From the NCBI GenBank assembly GCA_035656335.1, contig DASRSS010000114.1, forward strand, positions 1-51,016: 51,016 nucleotides of DNA, given 5' to 3'. Source of the DNA: DASRSS01 sp035656335 (GTDB taxonomy: Bacteria; Actinomycetota; Actinomycetes; Mycobacteriales; Jatrophihabitantaceae). The notes below the pieces were generated by a model that did no database searches, was not told the origin of the DNA, and worked only from the letters and a program-made list of their open reading frames with translations. The first letter of the stretch is position 1. Every line of letters begins with the position of its first letter. A program made the position numbers and the translations under genes. Shown here in pieces: positions 16,158 through 24,530 of this stretch.

Positions 16158-17018
16158 ATGACCACGGTGGCGGCGCCCGGGACGTTCGCGAGGGAGCTGC
16201 GCCGCTGGCGGGACCTGCGCCGCTGGAGCCAGCTGGACCTCGCGATCCGCGCCGACACGACGCAGCGGCATCTGAGCTTTCTCGAGCAGGGCCGCTCGCA
16301 GCCCGGCCGGGCGATGGTCGTGCGCCTAGCCGAGTCGCTGGAGCTGTCGCTGCGCGAACGCAACGGCCTGCTCATGGCGGCCGGATACGCGCCGGCGTAC
16401 GAGGAGCTTGGACTGGATGATCCCCAGCTGGAACCGGTGCGTACGGCGCTGCGGACCGTCCTCGACGGACACCTGCCGTATCCGGCCATGATCGCCGACC
16501 GGCACGGCCACCTGCTGGACGCGAACGCCGCGTTCGACCTGTTCACCGGGGGCTGCGCGCCGGAGCTGCTCCGTCCGCCGGTGAACGTGCGACGGCTCGC
16601 CCTGCACCCCGACGGCGTGGCCCGAAGGGTGGTCAACCTGCCCGAGTGGGGCCGCCACGTCACCGAGGCCATGCGCAACCAGACCCGGATCAGTCCCGAT
16701 CCGGAGCTGGAGCTGCTCATCGCCGAGCTCGAGGCTTACCTGCCGGCCGCCGAGCCCGGTCCCGGGTACGTCGGCTTCGCCGTCCCGCTCCGGCTGCGCA
16801 CCGAGGACGGCGAGCTGAACCTGATCACCACGCTGAGCTCGTTCGCCACCGCTACCGACGTTTCCCTGGACGAGCTGCACCTGGAGGCGTTCCTCCCCGC
16901 GGATCGGGCCACCGCCGAGATCCTCGCTGCTCGCGCCGAGCGCACCGGCTGCGGCCCGCGTCCGTCCCGCGCCGATGCCGACGCGCGGCGCGCGCACGCC
17001 GGGGTCGCCCGGAACTGA
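16158..17018 (+). CDS. XRE-family regulator with MmyB-like ligand-binding domain
   Basis: 286 residues. The N-terminal HTH spans about 8-65 (LRRWRDLRRWSQLDLAIRAD, then TQRHLSFLEQGRSQPGR). The C-terminal part matches the MmyB-like PAS-related domain: PYPAMIADRHGHLLDANAAF, NVRRLALHPDG and a hydrophobic end. Such regulators usually control the divergent neighbour, here the NTF2-like gene, in response to a small hydrophobic ligand. The ATG follows GATCAT by 7 nt (leaderless type). The tail of about 30 residues after position 255 is Arg/Ala-rich and probably disordered. Confidence 0.87.
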   Translation: MTTVAAPGTFARELRRWRDLRRWSQLDLAIRADTTQRHLSFLEQGRSQPGRAMVVRLAESLELSLRERNGLLMAAGYAPAYEELGLDDPQLEPVRTALRTVLDGHLPYPAMIADRHGHLLDANAAFDLFTGGCAPELLRPPVNVRRLALHPDGVARRVVNLPEWGRHVTEAMRNQTRISPDPELELLIAELEAYLPAAEPGPGYVGFAVPLRLRTEDGELNLITTLSSFATATDVSLDELHLEAFLPADRATAEILAARAERTGCGPRPSRADADARRAHAGVARN

Positions 17019-17103
17019 TCCCGCGCTGTCCGGCCCCGCCCACTACGCTGGTGGCGGCAGCGGGTCGCCCGCTCGGTTCGTCCGAACGCGCCTCCCATCC
17101 GCC

Positions 17104-17176
17104 GGGCCTCTAGCTCAATTGGCAGAGCTGCGGACTTTTAATCCGTAGGTTGTGGGTTCGAGCCCCACGGGGCCCA
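17104..17176 (+). tRNA. tRNA-Lys (anticodon UUU)
   Basis: 73-nt cloverleaf. Acceptor arms are GGGCCTC and GGGGCCC with one G-U pair; the D arm is around TAGCTCAATTGGCAGAGC; the anticodon loop CTTTTAA reads UUU; the T arm is GTGGG-TTCGAGC-CCCAC. The discriminator base is A and the sequence continues with CC, not CCA, so CCA is added after transcription. No duplicated 3' end was noticed downstream, so there is no evidence of an integrated element. Confidence 0.96.
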
Positions 17177-17267
17177 CCCTCCACGTGTATTGCTTCGGCA
17201 GATCGTTGACAGCTATTTCGGCTGATCCTTGACACGCCCTCGAATGAGGGAGCTCTCGGTGGTCGAG

Positions 17268-18482
17268 CTACGAGGTAGCAATGCCGATCGGAGCTCCGCC
17301 GATCTGCCCTCGGCAGGTGATCAACCCTCCGGCGCCGGGCGGTCCCGCGTGTGCCGTCGCGCGATTGTTGGCCACGGTGAGCGTGGCCGCGCCGAGAACG
17401 ACGTGCCAGGTCGTGGGAACAACCCAATGAGGGATGCACGGGGTGCCGTCCGCGTCGTCGCGGTACTCCGCCGACAACGACAGCGAGGCGGCGAGCTGGT
17501 CCGCGGGCAGAGCCTGGCCGGGCACGGCGGCGGTCGCGAGGGGCGAGAGTTCAAGATCGCCAGCGGTCGCGAGCCTCAGGGTGTTCGTTACCCGGTGGCC
17601 GCCAGTGAGGCCGGTAACTGCCGCCGGCGCGTCCAGTTCGCACCAGGACGTGGAGGTGTTGCGCAGCAGGATCGTGCCGAAGTCGTTCCCAGTACCGGCG
17701 CCGCCGGGCAGGTACTGAATTGCCAGATGCCCGGCTCGGCAGGGTGGCGAGTGGTGCACGGCTGCGATGATCTCGATCTGGTGATCCAGAGTCGGATCTT
17801 GCAAGAGCACGGTCCCCGCTGGGGCACTGTCGACAAGTTCCCCGCCGAGCTTGAGCTGATCACCGGCTCGTCGTGCCGTGTCCGCGGCGTGCGTCAGGGT
17901 CTGACCTAGAAGGTTCGGGGCGAGCGCAGTGCCGACGCGACCGGTTGCCTCCTCCAGGTAGCTGGCGAGCAGCGCTGGGAGCAGGTAAGCACGGTCGTGG
18001 ATGTAGGCGACGCTGCCCGCCGAACAGGCAATCGAGATGATCACATCGACGGCGTCGGACGGATAGCCGAAACGAGTCAGCAGCACGGGGCTGTGTGGAG
18101 CGCAACGGTTCGCTGTCGCTTCATCGGCCGGAACGGCCTGATCGATCAGGCGAGCGAGCACGACCGCAGCCGACGCGGGCAGACGTGTCCCGGGACCGAT
18201 CGCAGCGCGCTTGCTCGCTGGCTCATTCGTCAGACAAGCCAGAGCTCCGATGGGGTCGGCCGCGAGCGGTGCGCTCTTGTCGCCTGCTTGCGGCTCCACG
18301 GGCGGCGTCGCAACGCGGCACTGAAGCAGTGCCGGGCTTGCGGCACCCGTAGGTGCCGAGCCAGACGCCTCACGAGAGACATGAGACGGCGGGGCCGCTG
18401 GGCGCAGTCCCGATGCGCAGCCGCTCAATAGCGTGCCTGCCACGACGGCAAGCGCGAGGAACGAGAGGCGGCCCATTCCCAC
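17268..18482 (-). CDS. Lipoprotein with DUF4232-like C terminus
   Basis: 404 residues. A lipoprotein signal peptide (LSFLALAVVAGTLLSGC) has the lipobox LSGC with Cys at about 22. The mature N terminus is Ser/Pro/Ala-rich. The C-terminal ~150 residues, with HLAIQYLPGG, TILLRNTSTSWCELDAPAAV and cysteines, resemble the DUF4232 beta-sandwich found in actinobacterial secreted proteins. It lies 56 bp downstream of the two-component regulator on the same strand. Base composition looks somewhat less GC-rich than the flanks. The function is unknown. Confidence 0.7.
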   Translation of the reverse strand: MGMGRLSFLALAVVAGTLLSGCASGLRPAAPPSHVSREASGSAPTGAASPALLQCRVATPPVEPQAGDKSAPLAADPIGALACLTNEPASKRAAIGPGTRLPASAAVVLARLIDQAVPADEATANRCAPHSPVLLTRFGYPSDAVDVIISIACSAGSVAYIHDRAYLLPALLASYLEEATGRVGTALAPNLLGQTLTHAADTARRAGDQLKLGGELVDSAPAGTVLLQDPTLDHQIEIIAAVHHSPPCRAGHLAIQYLPGGAGTGNDFGTILLRNTSTSWCELDAPAAVTGLTGGHRVTNTLRLATAGDLELSPLATAAVPGQALPADQLAASLSLSAEYRDDADGTPCIPHWVVPTTWHVVLGAATLTVANNRATAHAGPPGAGGLITCRGQIGGAPIGIATS

Positions 18483-18538
18483 ACCTTGATGACAGCGCAG
18501 CCGGCTCAGCTGTTGCAGGACGCGGTCGAATCAACAAC

Positions 18539-19186
18539 TCAGATGCCGATGAAGCCGCTCTCGTAGGCGAGGATCACGGCCTGGACCCGGTCGCGCGCGC
18601 CGAGCTTGCCCAGCAGATTGCGCAGATGCGTCCGGACGGTCTCGACGCCGAGGAACAGTTCGCCGGCGATCTCCGAGTTGGACAACCCCTGGCTGACCAG
18701 GCGCAACACCTGCTGCTCGCGCTCGGTGAGCTTGGCCCCCGCCAGCCGGTCGCCGCCGCGCGAACTGCGCGCCGCGATCAGCTCGCGGATCGCGGCGGGG
18801 AACAGCAACGACTCGCCGCTGTGCACCGTGCGAATGGCGTGGACGAACTCGTCCGCTGTGCTGCGCTTGAGCAGAAACCCGCGGGCGCCGGCGCGCAACG
18901 CGTCATAGACGTAGTCGTCGTTCTCGAACGTCGTCACGACGATCACCGACGGCCCACCGCCGTCGAACCCGCCCAGCAACCGCGTGGCGGCGATGCCGTC
19001 GACGTGTGGCATCCGCACGTCCATCAACACGATGTCCGGACGGGTGCGGCGGGCCTCGGACACCGCACTCGCTCCGTCGTCCGCCTCGCCGACGACCTCG
19101 AGATCGGGCTCGGCCTGCAGGATCGCGCGCAGACCGCTGCGCACGAGAGGCTCGTCGTCGACGACGAGCACTCGAATCGCCGTCAC
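18539..19186 (-). CDS. NarL/FixJ-type response regulator
   Basis: 215 residues. The receiver domain has VVDDEPLVRSGL and phospho-acceptor Asp in DIVLMDVRMPHVDG; the LuxR-type HTH spans about 150-210 (LTEREQQVLRLVSQGLSNSE, then FLGVETVRTHLRNLLGKLGA). The GTG at 19186 overlaps the stop of the histidine kinase by 4 bp (GTGA), which fixes the start; 14 further upstream codons are open but unlikely. It forms a two-component system with the HisKA_3 kinase. The probable output is the operon itself and perhaps the downstream lipoprotein. Confidence 0.92.
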   Translation of the reverse strand: MTAIRVLVVDDEPLVRSGLRAILQAEPDLEVVGEADDGASAVSEARRTRPDIVLMDVRMPHVDGIAATRLLGGFDGGGPSVIVVTTFENDDYVYDALRAGARGFLLKRSTADEFVHAIRTVHSGESLLFPAAIRELIAARSSRGGDRLAGAKLTEREQQVLRLVSQGLSNSEIAGELFLGVETVRTHLRNLLGKLGARDRVQAVILAYESGFIGI

Positions 19187-20304
19187 CGTTGCTCCTGCCC
19201 GATCGGAAGGGTCACTGCCAGCGTCCACCGGCCGTCGTGCGAGCCGGAACGCGCGGTGCCGCCGAGGGTTTCCGCGCGCTCGGCGATGCCGCGCAAGCCA
19301 CGGCCGGGCCGGCGCGCACGGTGATCCGCGCTCGCGTTCGCCACCTCGATGCGGAGAACCTTCTCGTCGGCGGCGAGCGCGACGCGAGCCGCGGTGTCGG
19401 TGGAGTACTTCAGCGCGTTCGTCAGTCCCTCCTGGACGATCCGGTATGCCTCCTGACTGACCAGCACCGGCACCGCGGCCAACGGTCCGGACCGCGACAG
19501 CTGGACGGTCAGGCCGGACGCACCGGCCGCCTCGACCAGCCGGTCGACGCTGTCCAGGTTCGGCGCCGGTGTCGTGGTCGAGCGGCGCGGCTCGTCGCGC
19601 AGCAACCCGAGCACGTGATCCAGGTCGGCGGCCGCCCGCCGCGAGGTCGTCTCGATCGCCTCCAACGCCTGCTCCGCGAAGTCCCGGTCGCTGCCGATCA
19701 CCTTCCGAGCGGCGGAGGCCTGCACCGTCACCAGCGACAGCGCATGCCCGATGCTGTCATGCAGTTCGCGCGCGATCCGGTTGCGTTCCGTCGCCCGGGC
19801 CGCGACCACGGCCAGCCGCTCCGCGTAGGACGGCCCGAGCAGCACCGGCGCCAGCGCAGCGAGACCGCGCCCGAGCACGTCCACGAGGATCAGCGTTGCG
19901 AGGCCGGCGGCGAGCGTCCACCACCGAGCGCCGAGCACGCCGTCGCCGACGATCGCGGCAACCACCACCAGGCCCGCGCCGACGTGCGCGAGCACCAGGC
20001 CAAATGTCCGGCGCCGCTGCGGCCAGCCGACCGCCGGGCCGGGCAGTCCGTCCCCGAACCGCGCGCCGAGAAACACGGCGGCCGCGGCTCCCTCGACCTG
20101 CCGCACCGCGGGCAGCAAGCCCACGCTGATCGGCCCGAGGACGATCACCAGCCCGATGAGCACGACGATCCACACCGGCACACCCGCGCCGACGGCCCGC
20201 GCGAGCACGGTGAAGTCGGTGACCCCCAACGCCAGCGCGATCGCGGCACCGATCACGACGAACAGCGCCCGCCGGCCGAATTGCAGCGTCCGCGTGAGTG
20301 TCAC
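19183..20304 (-). CDS. Sensor histidine kinase (HisKA_3, DesK/NarX-like)
   Basis: 373 residues. The N-terminal half holds about five or six membrane helices with almost no extracellular loop, suggesting it senses the membrane or works with a partner. The dimerisation motif is RIARELHDSIGHALSLVTVQ (phospho-acceptor His), followed by the ATPase N-box VQEGLTNALKYS and GRGLRGIAERAETLGG. The GTG start at 20304 overlaps the stop of the upstream membrane-protein gene (GTGA). The extended open frame upstream is the shadow of that gene. Confidence 0.9.
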   Translation of the reverse strand: MTLTRTLQFGRRALFVVIGAAIALALGVTDFTVLARAVGAGVPVWIVVLIGLVIVLGPISVGLLPAVRQVEGAAAAVFLGARFGDGLPGPAVGWPQRRRTFGLVLAHVGAGLVVVAAIVGDGVLGARWWTLAAGLATLILVDVLGRGLAALAPVLLGPSYAERLAVVAARATERNRIARELHDSIGHALSLVTVQASAARKVIGSDRDFAEQALEAIETTSRRAAADLDHVLGLLRDEPRRSTTTPAPNLDSVDRLVEAAGASGLTVQLSRSGPLAAVPVLVSQEAYRIVQEGLTNALKYSTDTAARVALAADEKVLRIEVANASADHRARRPGRGLRGIAERAETLGGTARSGSHDGRWTLAVTLPIGQEQR

Positions 20305-20951
20305 GCCGCCATGGTGCTGGGTGAGGTGACCAATGCGCCAGGACGGACCCCGTCGAGCGGCGAACGGCGGCGCCGCCCATACGCGACCGTCAGCGCCGCG
20401 AGCAGCGGTCCCCACAGCAGCAACGGCGAGTAGGCGACGACGGCCAGCCAGCCCTGCCAGTCGTAGAACTCCAGGACCTTCACCCCCGTGGCCCGGCTGC
20501 CGTCGATGCGCCGACCGAGACCGCAGCTCACCGCGGTCCAGGTCCACAACAGCGTCAGCACCGTCGCCCCCAGTGCGGCCGGGACGACGGCAACCAACGG
20601 CGGCACCCTCCGCCCGGACAGGAACGGAACCCACCGCGGAAAGATCTCGCCCCAGCGTGCGACCAGGCCGACTGCGGTGAACGCAAGGAGCTCCGACACG
20701 AGCGACAGCAGCACCACGTACAGAGCGAGCGGCACTCCGGGAAGCCCGGACGACGTGTCGGCCACGTCCACCGACCTCGGGCCCATCGGGATGTGCAATG
20801 TGCAGACCCCGATCCGCCACGCGCTCGACGGGAGCACCGTCAACGGCACCACCATCGCTGCAGCGCGTGCCCAGCGCGGCACGCCGGGCACCGGGGTGTG
20901 CGCCGCGGCCCACGCGGCGCGCAGCCGCGCCAGGGAGAACAAGGTGGTCAC
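20301..20951 (-). CDS. Multi-pass membrane protein of the two-component operon
   Basis: 216 residues with about four hydrophobic segments: AAAMVVPLTVLPSSAW, LALYVVLLSLVSELLAFTAV, PPLVAVVPAALGATVLTLLW and WLAVVAYSPLLLWGPLLAAL. No known domain recognised. The GTG at 20951 has AGGAG about 9 nt upstream. It is the first gene of a chain membrane protein-kinase-regulator joined by 4-bp overlaps, so it may be the sensory or accessory subunit of the kinase. That role is inferred only from coupling. Confidence 0.75.
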   Translation of the reverse strand: MTTLFSLARLRAAWAAAHTPVPGVPRWARAAAMVVPLTVLPSSAWRIGVCTLHIPMGPRSVDVADTSSGLPGVPLALYVVLLSLVSELLAFTAVGLVARWGEIFPRWVPFLSGRRVPPLVAVVPAALGATVLTLLWTWTAVSCGLGRRIDGSRATGVKVLEFYDWQGWLAVVAYSPLLLWGPLLAALTVAYGRRRRSPLDGVRPGALVTSPSTMAA

Positions 20952-21016
20952 GGGACAGCACTCCTCTCGGCAGGTGAATCAGTCACCACCATGCCGACCG
21001 GAAACCACGAAGTACT

Positions 21017-21052
21017 CACCCGCGAGGGTGAAGTCCGACCCTTGCGCGGGTG
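21017..21052. terminator. Terminator hairpin of the LicD-methyltransferase operon
   Basis: Stem arms CACCCGCGAGGGT (21017-21029) and ACCCT-TG-CGCGGGTG (21038-21052) form 13 pairs with a 2-nt bulge and an 8-nt loop. It begins 12 nt past the stop codon of the leftward LicD-methyltransferase gene, the expected place for a terminator. Confidence 0.7.
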
Positions 21053-21064
21053 AAACCGCGGCGC

Positions 21065-22726
21065 TTACCGCGCGGACGGCGCGCGCCGGGCCAGGATGCG
21101 GTACAGGGCGGGATCCTCGCTGCGATAAGGCGATCGTCCGGTCTTGCAGTCGTGCTCCAGGACGGTCCAGCCGAACTCGTTCTCCAGTCGGCCCGCCAGC
21201 TCGGCGCCGTCGACGAACTCGCGATGCGCGGACGCGTGCACCTTCGGCAACTCGGCATCGGCGAGGTCGCGGAACTCAAGAGCGTGCAGGTCACCGCGAC
21301 GGCCGATCGCTCGCAACGACTCGAACACCTCGTCGAGCCGTCCGCCGAGATAGCCGTGCAGCACGAACCGCAGGTAGATCAGCGCCGGTTCGTCGCCGGC
21401 CCGCGCGCGCTCGCACTCGGCGGCCAGCGCGGCCGTGTCGAGCAAGTCGCACTGGACGAAGGTGACGGCGCGATCGCCGGCGAGTTCTCGCGCCCGGCGC
21501 ACAGCCGCGGCCGACCGGTCGACGCCGACGACCCGCCGGCCGGCAGCGGCGAAGCCAACGCTGTCGCGTCCGTCGCCGCAGCCGAGGTCGAACACGAGCT
21601 CGGGGCAGTCCGGCCTGGCGATCACATCGAGGCAGAACGGCGACGGCTCCGCGGCCTCGGACCGGCGGTAGAAGTCGGCCCAGTAGACCTCGTCGCAGTC
21701 GGCCCAGGACATGTCCATATCGGCGGGCCGTTCGGCGCGGTCGCGGTACCACGAGAACCCCGGCTGCGGCTCTCGCCAGCTCGCGCCGTACAGCTGCGCC
21801 AGCACCTGCTCGGCGGCGACCGGCACCGGCGCCCGCTGCGTGCCGAACGGCACCTCGTGCACGCCCTGCCACTCGTCCAGCCGGACGTGCGTGTCACCGG
21901 CCATGCCCCACGACACCTGCAGCAGCCCGGCCTCGTCGAAGTGGTGCGGGAACAGGTCGACGCGCTGCCGAGTTCCGTCGGGCAGGTCGGCGTAGATGTG
22001 CAGCAGCGGCGGGTACGGCTCGACCTGGTAGCCCGCCTCGATCAGCGCGAGCGCGATGTCGTGCAGCTCGGCGCCCACCTCCGGACCGGTGCGGCGCCTG
22101 GACAGGTAGCCGAGGTCGAGATCGTCGTCGTGGCCGATCGGCCCGTGCTCGCGGACGGCCCCGAGCAGCGAGCCGTACGCGTAGAAGACCTCGTAGCCGA
22201 ACTGCTCGGCGACGAGGGCACGGACCTCGTCGGCCAGCGCGGTCGCGCGCGCGAGCCAGGCGGTGTTGAGGCGCAGGTCCTGCTGCAGCCGGCCCATCCG
22301 CGAGAAGACCGAACCCGCCTCGAGCGCCGCACGCAGCTCGGCCAGTGGCTTCCCACCGCGCTTCGCGGGCACGAAGTGGGTGCCGTGCCCGACGATCGGC
22401 AGCTGCTGCCCGCCGGCCCGCACCGCGATGCGGTCCTTGGGTCCGACGTAGTGCCAGAGATCTTTGAGGACGAAGCGGAACTGCAACACGGTGCCGCTCG
22501 CGTGACGCCGCTCTGACGTCACGGTTGCCCGGGTGCGGGTGACCTCGACGCCGTTGACGGTGAGCGTCACGGTGAGGCTCTTCGTGCCGGGCGCCACGGC
22601 GATCCAGCCGCTGACGAGCGAGCGGGTGAACTCCTCGACCACCCCGGTACGAACCGGCGGGACCGGCGGACGGAGCCCGAGCCTGCGGGCGATGCGTCCG
22701 CCCAGCCGGCGCACTCTGCTTCTCAC
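21065..22726 (-). CDS. LicD-like transferase fused to a SAM methyltransferase (paralogue 1)
   Basis: 553 residues in three parts. Residues about 28-120 are a beta-rich domain ending in DLWHYVGPKDR and LPIVGHGTH. Residues about 150-330 are LicD/fukutin-like: YGSLLGAVRE (184-193), the acidic metal cluster HDDDLDL (199-205) and RVDLFP (255-260). LicD enzymes transfer phosphorylcholine or similar phospho-substituents from a CDP-donor to surface glycans. Residues about 365-550 are a class I methyltransferase: LVFDLGCGDGRDS (378-389) and VVGVDRS. The GTG start overlaps the paralogue's stop (GTGA). The fusion suggests adding a phospho-substituent and methylating it; this is inference. No signal peptide, so cytoplasmic. 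Confidence 0.78.
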   Translation of the reverse strand: MRSRVRRLGGRIARRLGLRPPVPPVRTGVVEEFTRSLVSGWIAVAPGTKSLTVTLTVNGVEVTRTRATVTSERRHASGTVLQFRFVLKDLWHYVGPKDRIAVRAGGQQLPIVGHGTHFVPAKRGGKPLAELRAALEAGSVFSRMGRLQQDLRLNTAWLARATALADEVRALVAEQFGYEVFYAYGSLLGAVREHGPIGHDDDLDLGYLSRRRTGPEVGAELHDIALALIEAGYQVEPYPPLLHIYADLPDGTRQRVDLFPHHFDEAGLLQVSWGMAGDTHVRLDEWQGVHEVPFGTQRAPVPVAAEQVLAQLYGASWREPQPGFSWYRDRAERPADMDMSWADCDEVYWADFYRRSEAAEPSPFCLDVIARPDCPELVFDLGCGDGRDSVGFAAAGRRVVGVDRSAAAVRRARELAGDRAVTFVQCDLLDTAALAAECERARAGDEPALIYLRFVLHGYLGGRLDEVFESLRAIGRRGDLHALEFRDLADAELPKVHASAHREFVDGAELAGRLENEFGWTVLEHDCKTGRSPYRSEDPALYRILARRAPSAR

Positions 22727-24348
22727 GGTCGGCGCGCGATGACGCGGTAGAGCTGCGGATCCTCGCCCCGATAAGGGGAAAAGCCGTTGCCCTCCTGTTC
22801 GACGAGCGGGACGAACCCGTAGCGGTCACGCAGCGCGCGTCCGAACGCTGGTCCGTTCTGGAAGCGGCGGAAGTGGTCGCCGTACGTCTTGTGCAGCACC
22901 TCGTCGCGGTCGGTGCGGAACTCGGCGACGAAGAAGTCGCCCGGACGGGCGCAGGCCGCGACCACGCCGAGCAGCGTCCGCTGGACGTCCTCGGGAATCG
23001 AGTGCAGGAAGAAGCGTGCGTAGAACACCATCGGGTCCTCGCCGAGACGTGCCGCGGTGAGGACGTCGCGCAGCCGCTCGGCGTGGGAGACGTCGCAGGC
23101 GACGAAGGCGAGCCGGTCGGCGAGACCGAGTTCGGCCGCCTTGCGCGTCGCCTCCCGCACCGCGACGTGCGAACGGTCCAGGCCGGTGACCTTCGCCCGC
23201 CCCGCACGGGCGAACGCGAACGAGTCGCGTCCGTCGCCGCAGCCGATGTCCACCACGCACCCGGGCAGATCCTCGCGCGCGCTCACGGCATCGAAGAACG
23301 TCGACCCGTGCCCGAACGTCGTGTGCGCGTAGAAGTCGGCCCAGTAGATCTCCTCGACGGTCGCGTCCGCGAGCTGGCCTTCGGTCGCCGCGCTGCGCTC
23401 CCGCTGCCACCGGAATCCCGGGTCGGGCGTGCGCCAGCCCGCGCCGTAGATCGCCTCGAGGACGCGCTCGGCGTCGTGCGGCGCCAGCACGGTGGCGTCC
23501 GCGAGCGACGTCTCGCGCAACGGCAGCCAGCTCTCGGCGGTGACGGCGATGTCCCCGGCCGTCCCGAACGGGAACCGCAGCCGGCCGCTGTCGTCGGCGT
23601 ACAGGTGGAAGAGCTTGAGCCGGACCGCGGGCGCCTCGGCGCGGCTGACGATCAGGTACGCGCGATCGGCCCGTACGCGAAAATCCTTGTCTATCAAGGC
23701 GAAGGCCAGGTCCCGCAGCTGCTGCGCGGCGGCCGGTCCGGTGTGGTGCGGCGACACGAAGGCGCAGTCGAAGTCGAGGTCGAGGCCGATGAAGCCGCGC
23801 TCGCGCACCGCCCCGAGCAGCGTCCCGTACACCAGCGCCGCCTGCAGCTCGTGCGCCGCCAGCTCGTCGCGCACCGCCGCGTAGAGCCGCAGCGCGTCCG
23901 CCTGCCACTGCACGTCCAGCGATTTGGGCAGCTTCAGCTTGCCGGCCCGGTCGAACTGCTCACCGGCGGCCAGCCGGCGCGTCAGCTCGGCCAGGCTGGA
24001 CGTCCCGCTGCGTTCCGGCGCGTAGTGCATCCCGTGGCCGACGATCGGCAGCGCCGCGCCCGCGTACTTGACGGACAGCCGGTTGCCCGGCCCGACGTAG
24101 TCCCAGAGATCGTCGAGGGCGAACCCGAACCTCCGGACCTCGCGCGTCGAACGGCGGTCGGCAGGCTCGGACGCCCAGCTGCGCGCGACGACCTCGTCGT
24201 CGACGAGCAATTCGACGGCAGCCGGCTCGGCCGCCGACACCAACTCGACCCAGCCGTAGGCGCCGGACCCGTCAAGGCTCTCCACCACGCCGTTCAGGCC
24301 CGCGCGGAAAGCGGCCGCGCTGGAGGCACGGTTCGGCGGCAGGGACAT
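22723..24348 (-). CDS. LicD-like transferase fused to a SAM methyltransferase (paralogue 2)
   Basis: 541 residues with the same three-part layout: beta-rich domain (about 18-112, sharing LWDYVGPGNR and LPIVGHGMH), LicD-like domain with YGTLLGAVRE (174-183), and methyltransferase with VVDIGCGDGRDS (365-376). The acidic cluster reads LDLDFDC (189-195), and the later RVDLF of paralogue 1 is RLKLF (243-247), losing an Asp. The transferase site may thus be altered in specificity or weakened, while the methyltransferase motif is intact. ATG 24348 has ACGGAG 5 nt upstream; an upstream TTG is less likely. First gene of the two-gene operon. Confidence 0.78.
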   Translation of the reverse strand: MSLPPNRASSAAAFRAGLNGVVESLDGSGAYGWVELVSAAEPAAVELLVDDEVVARSWASEPADRRSTREVRRFGFALDDLWDYVGPGNRLSVKYAGAALPIVGHGMHYAPERSGTSSLAELTRRLAAGEQFDRAGKLKLPKSLDVQWQADALRLYAAVRDELAAHELQAALVYGTLLGAVRERGFIGLDLDFDCAFVSPHHTGPAAAQQLRDLAFALIDKDFRVRADRAYLIVSRAEAPAVRLKLFHLYADDSGRLRFPFGTAGDIAVTAESWLPLRETSLADATVLAPHDAERVLEAIYGAGWRTPDPGFRWQRERSAATEGQLADATVEEIYWADFYAHTTFGHGSTFFDAVSAREDLPGCVVDIGCGDGRDSFAFARAGRAKVTGLDRSHVAVREATRKAAELGLADRLAFVACDVSHAERLRDVLTAARLGEDPMVFYARFFLHSIPEDVQRTLLGVVAACARPGDFFVAEFRTDRDEVLHKTYGDHFRRFQNGPAFGRALRDRYGFVPLVEQEGNGFSPYRGEDPQLYRVIARRP

Positions 24349-24431
24349 CAGGGCTCCGTCGTGGCGGGCGGGACGCAACACGTTAGCGCAGCGCGTTCAT
24401 CCTATGTGCCCGTCCAGCCGCAGCTCGATTT

Positions 24432-24466
24432 ATGCCTGCCCGGTATCGACGCGTACGGACAGGCAT
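24432..24466. promoter_or_regulatory. Inverted repeat in the divergent promoter region
   Basis: Arms ATGCCTG-C-CCG (24432-24442) and CGG-A-CAGGCAT (24456-24466) face each other across 13 nt, 10 of 11 pairs matching. It sits midway in the 182-bp gap between the LicD operon and the isomerase-like gene, so it could be an operator for either. No regulator gene is directly adjacent; the nearest is the LysR gene. Confidence 0.5.
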
Positions 24467-24530
24467 TTCTCTTGCGCACCGAACGCTCCTACGGTTGTCC
24501 CAGCTGAGCTGACCGGTGCAGGAGGCCATC

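Noticed and set aside
17110..17439. 109-codon minus-strand frame ending GGPRGARTHNLRIKSPQLC
   Set aside because: It reads antisense through tRNA-Lys; this peptide tail is a classic artefact of translating a tRNA gene.
17104..18540. tRNA-Lys as the attachment site of an integrated element
   Set aside because: No integrase gene and no direct repeat of the tRNA 3' end was seen downstream.
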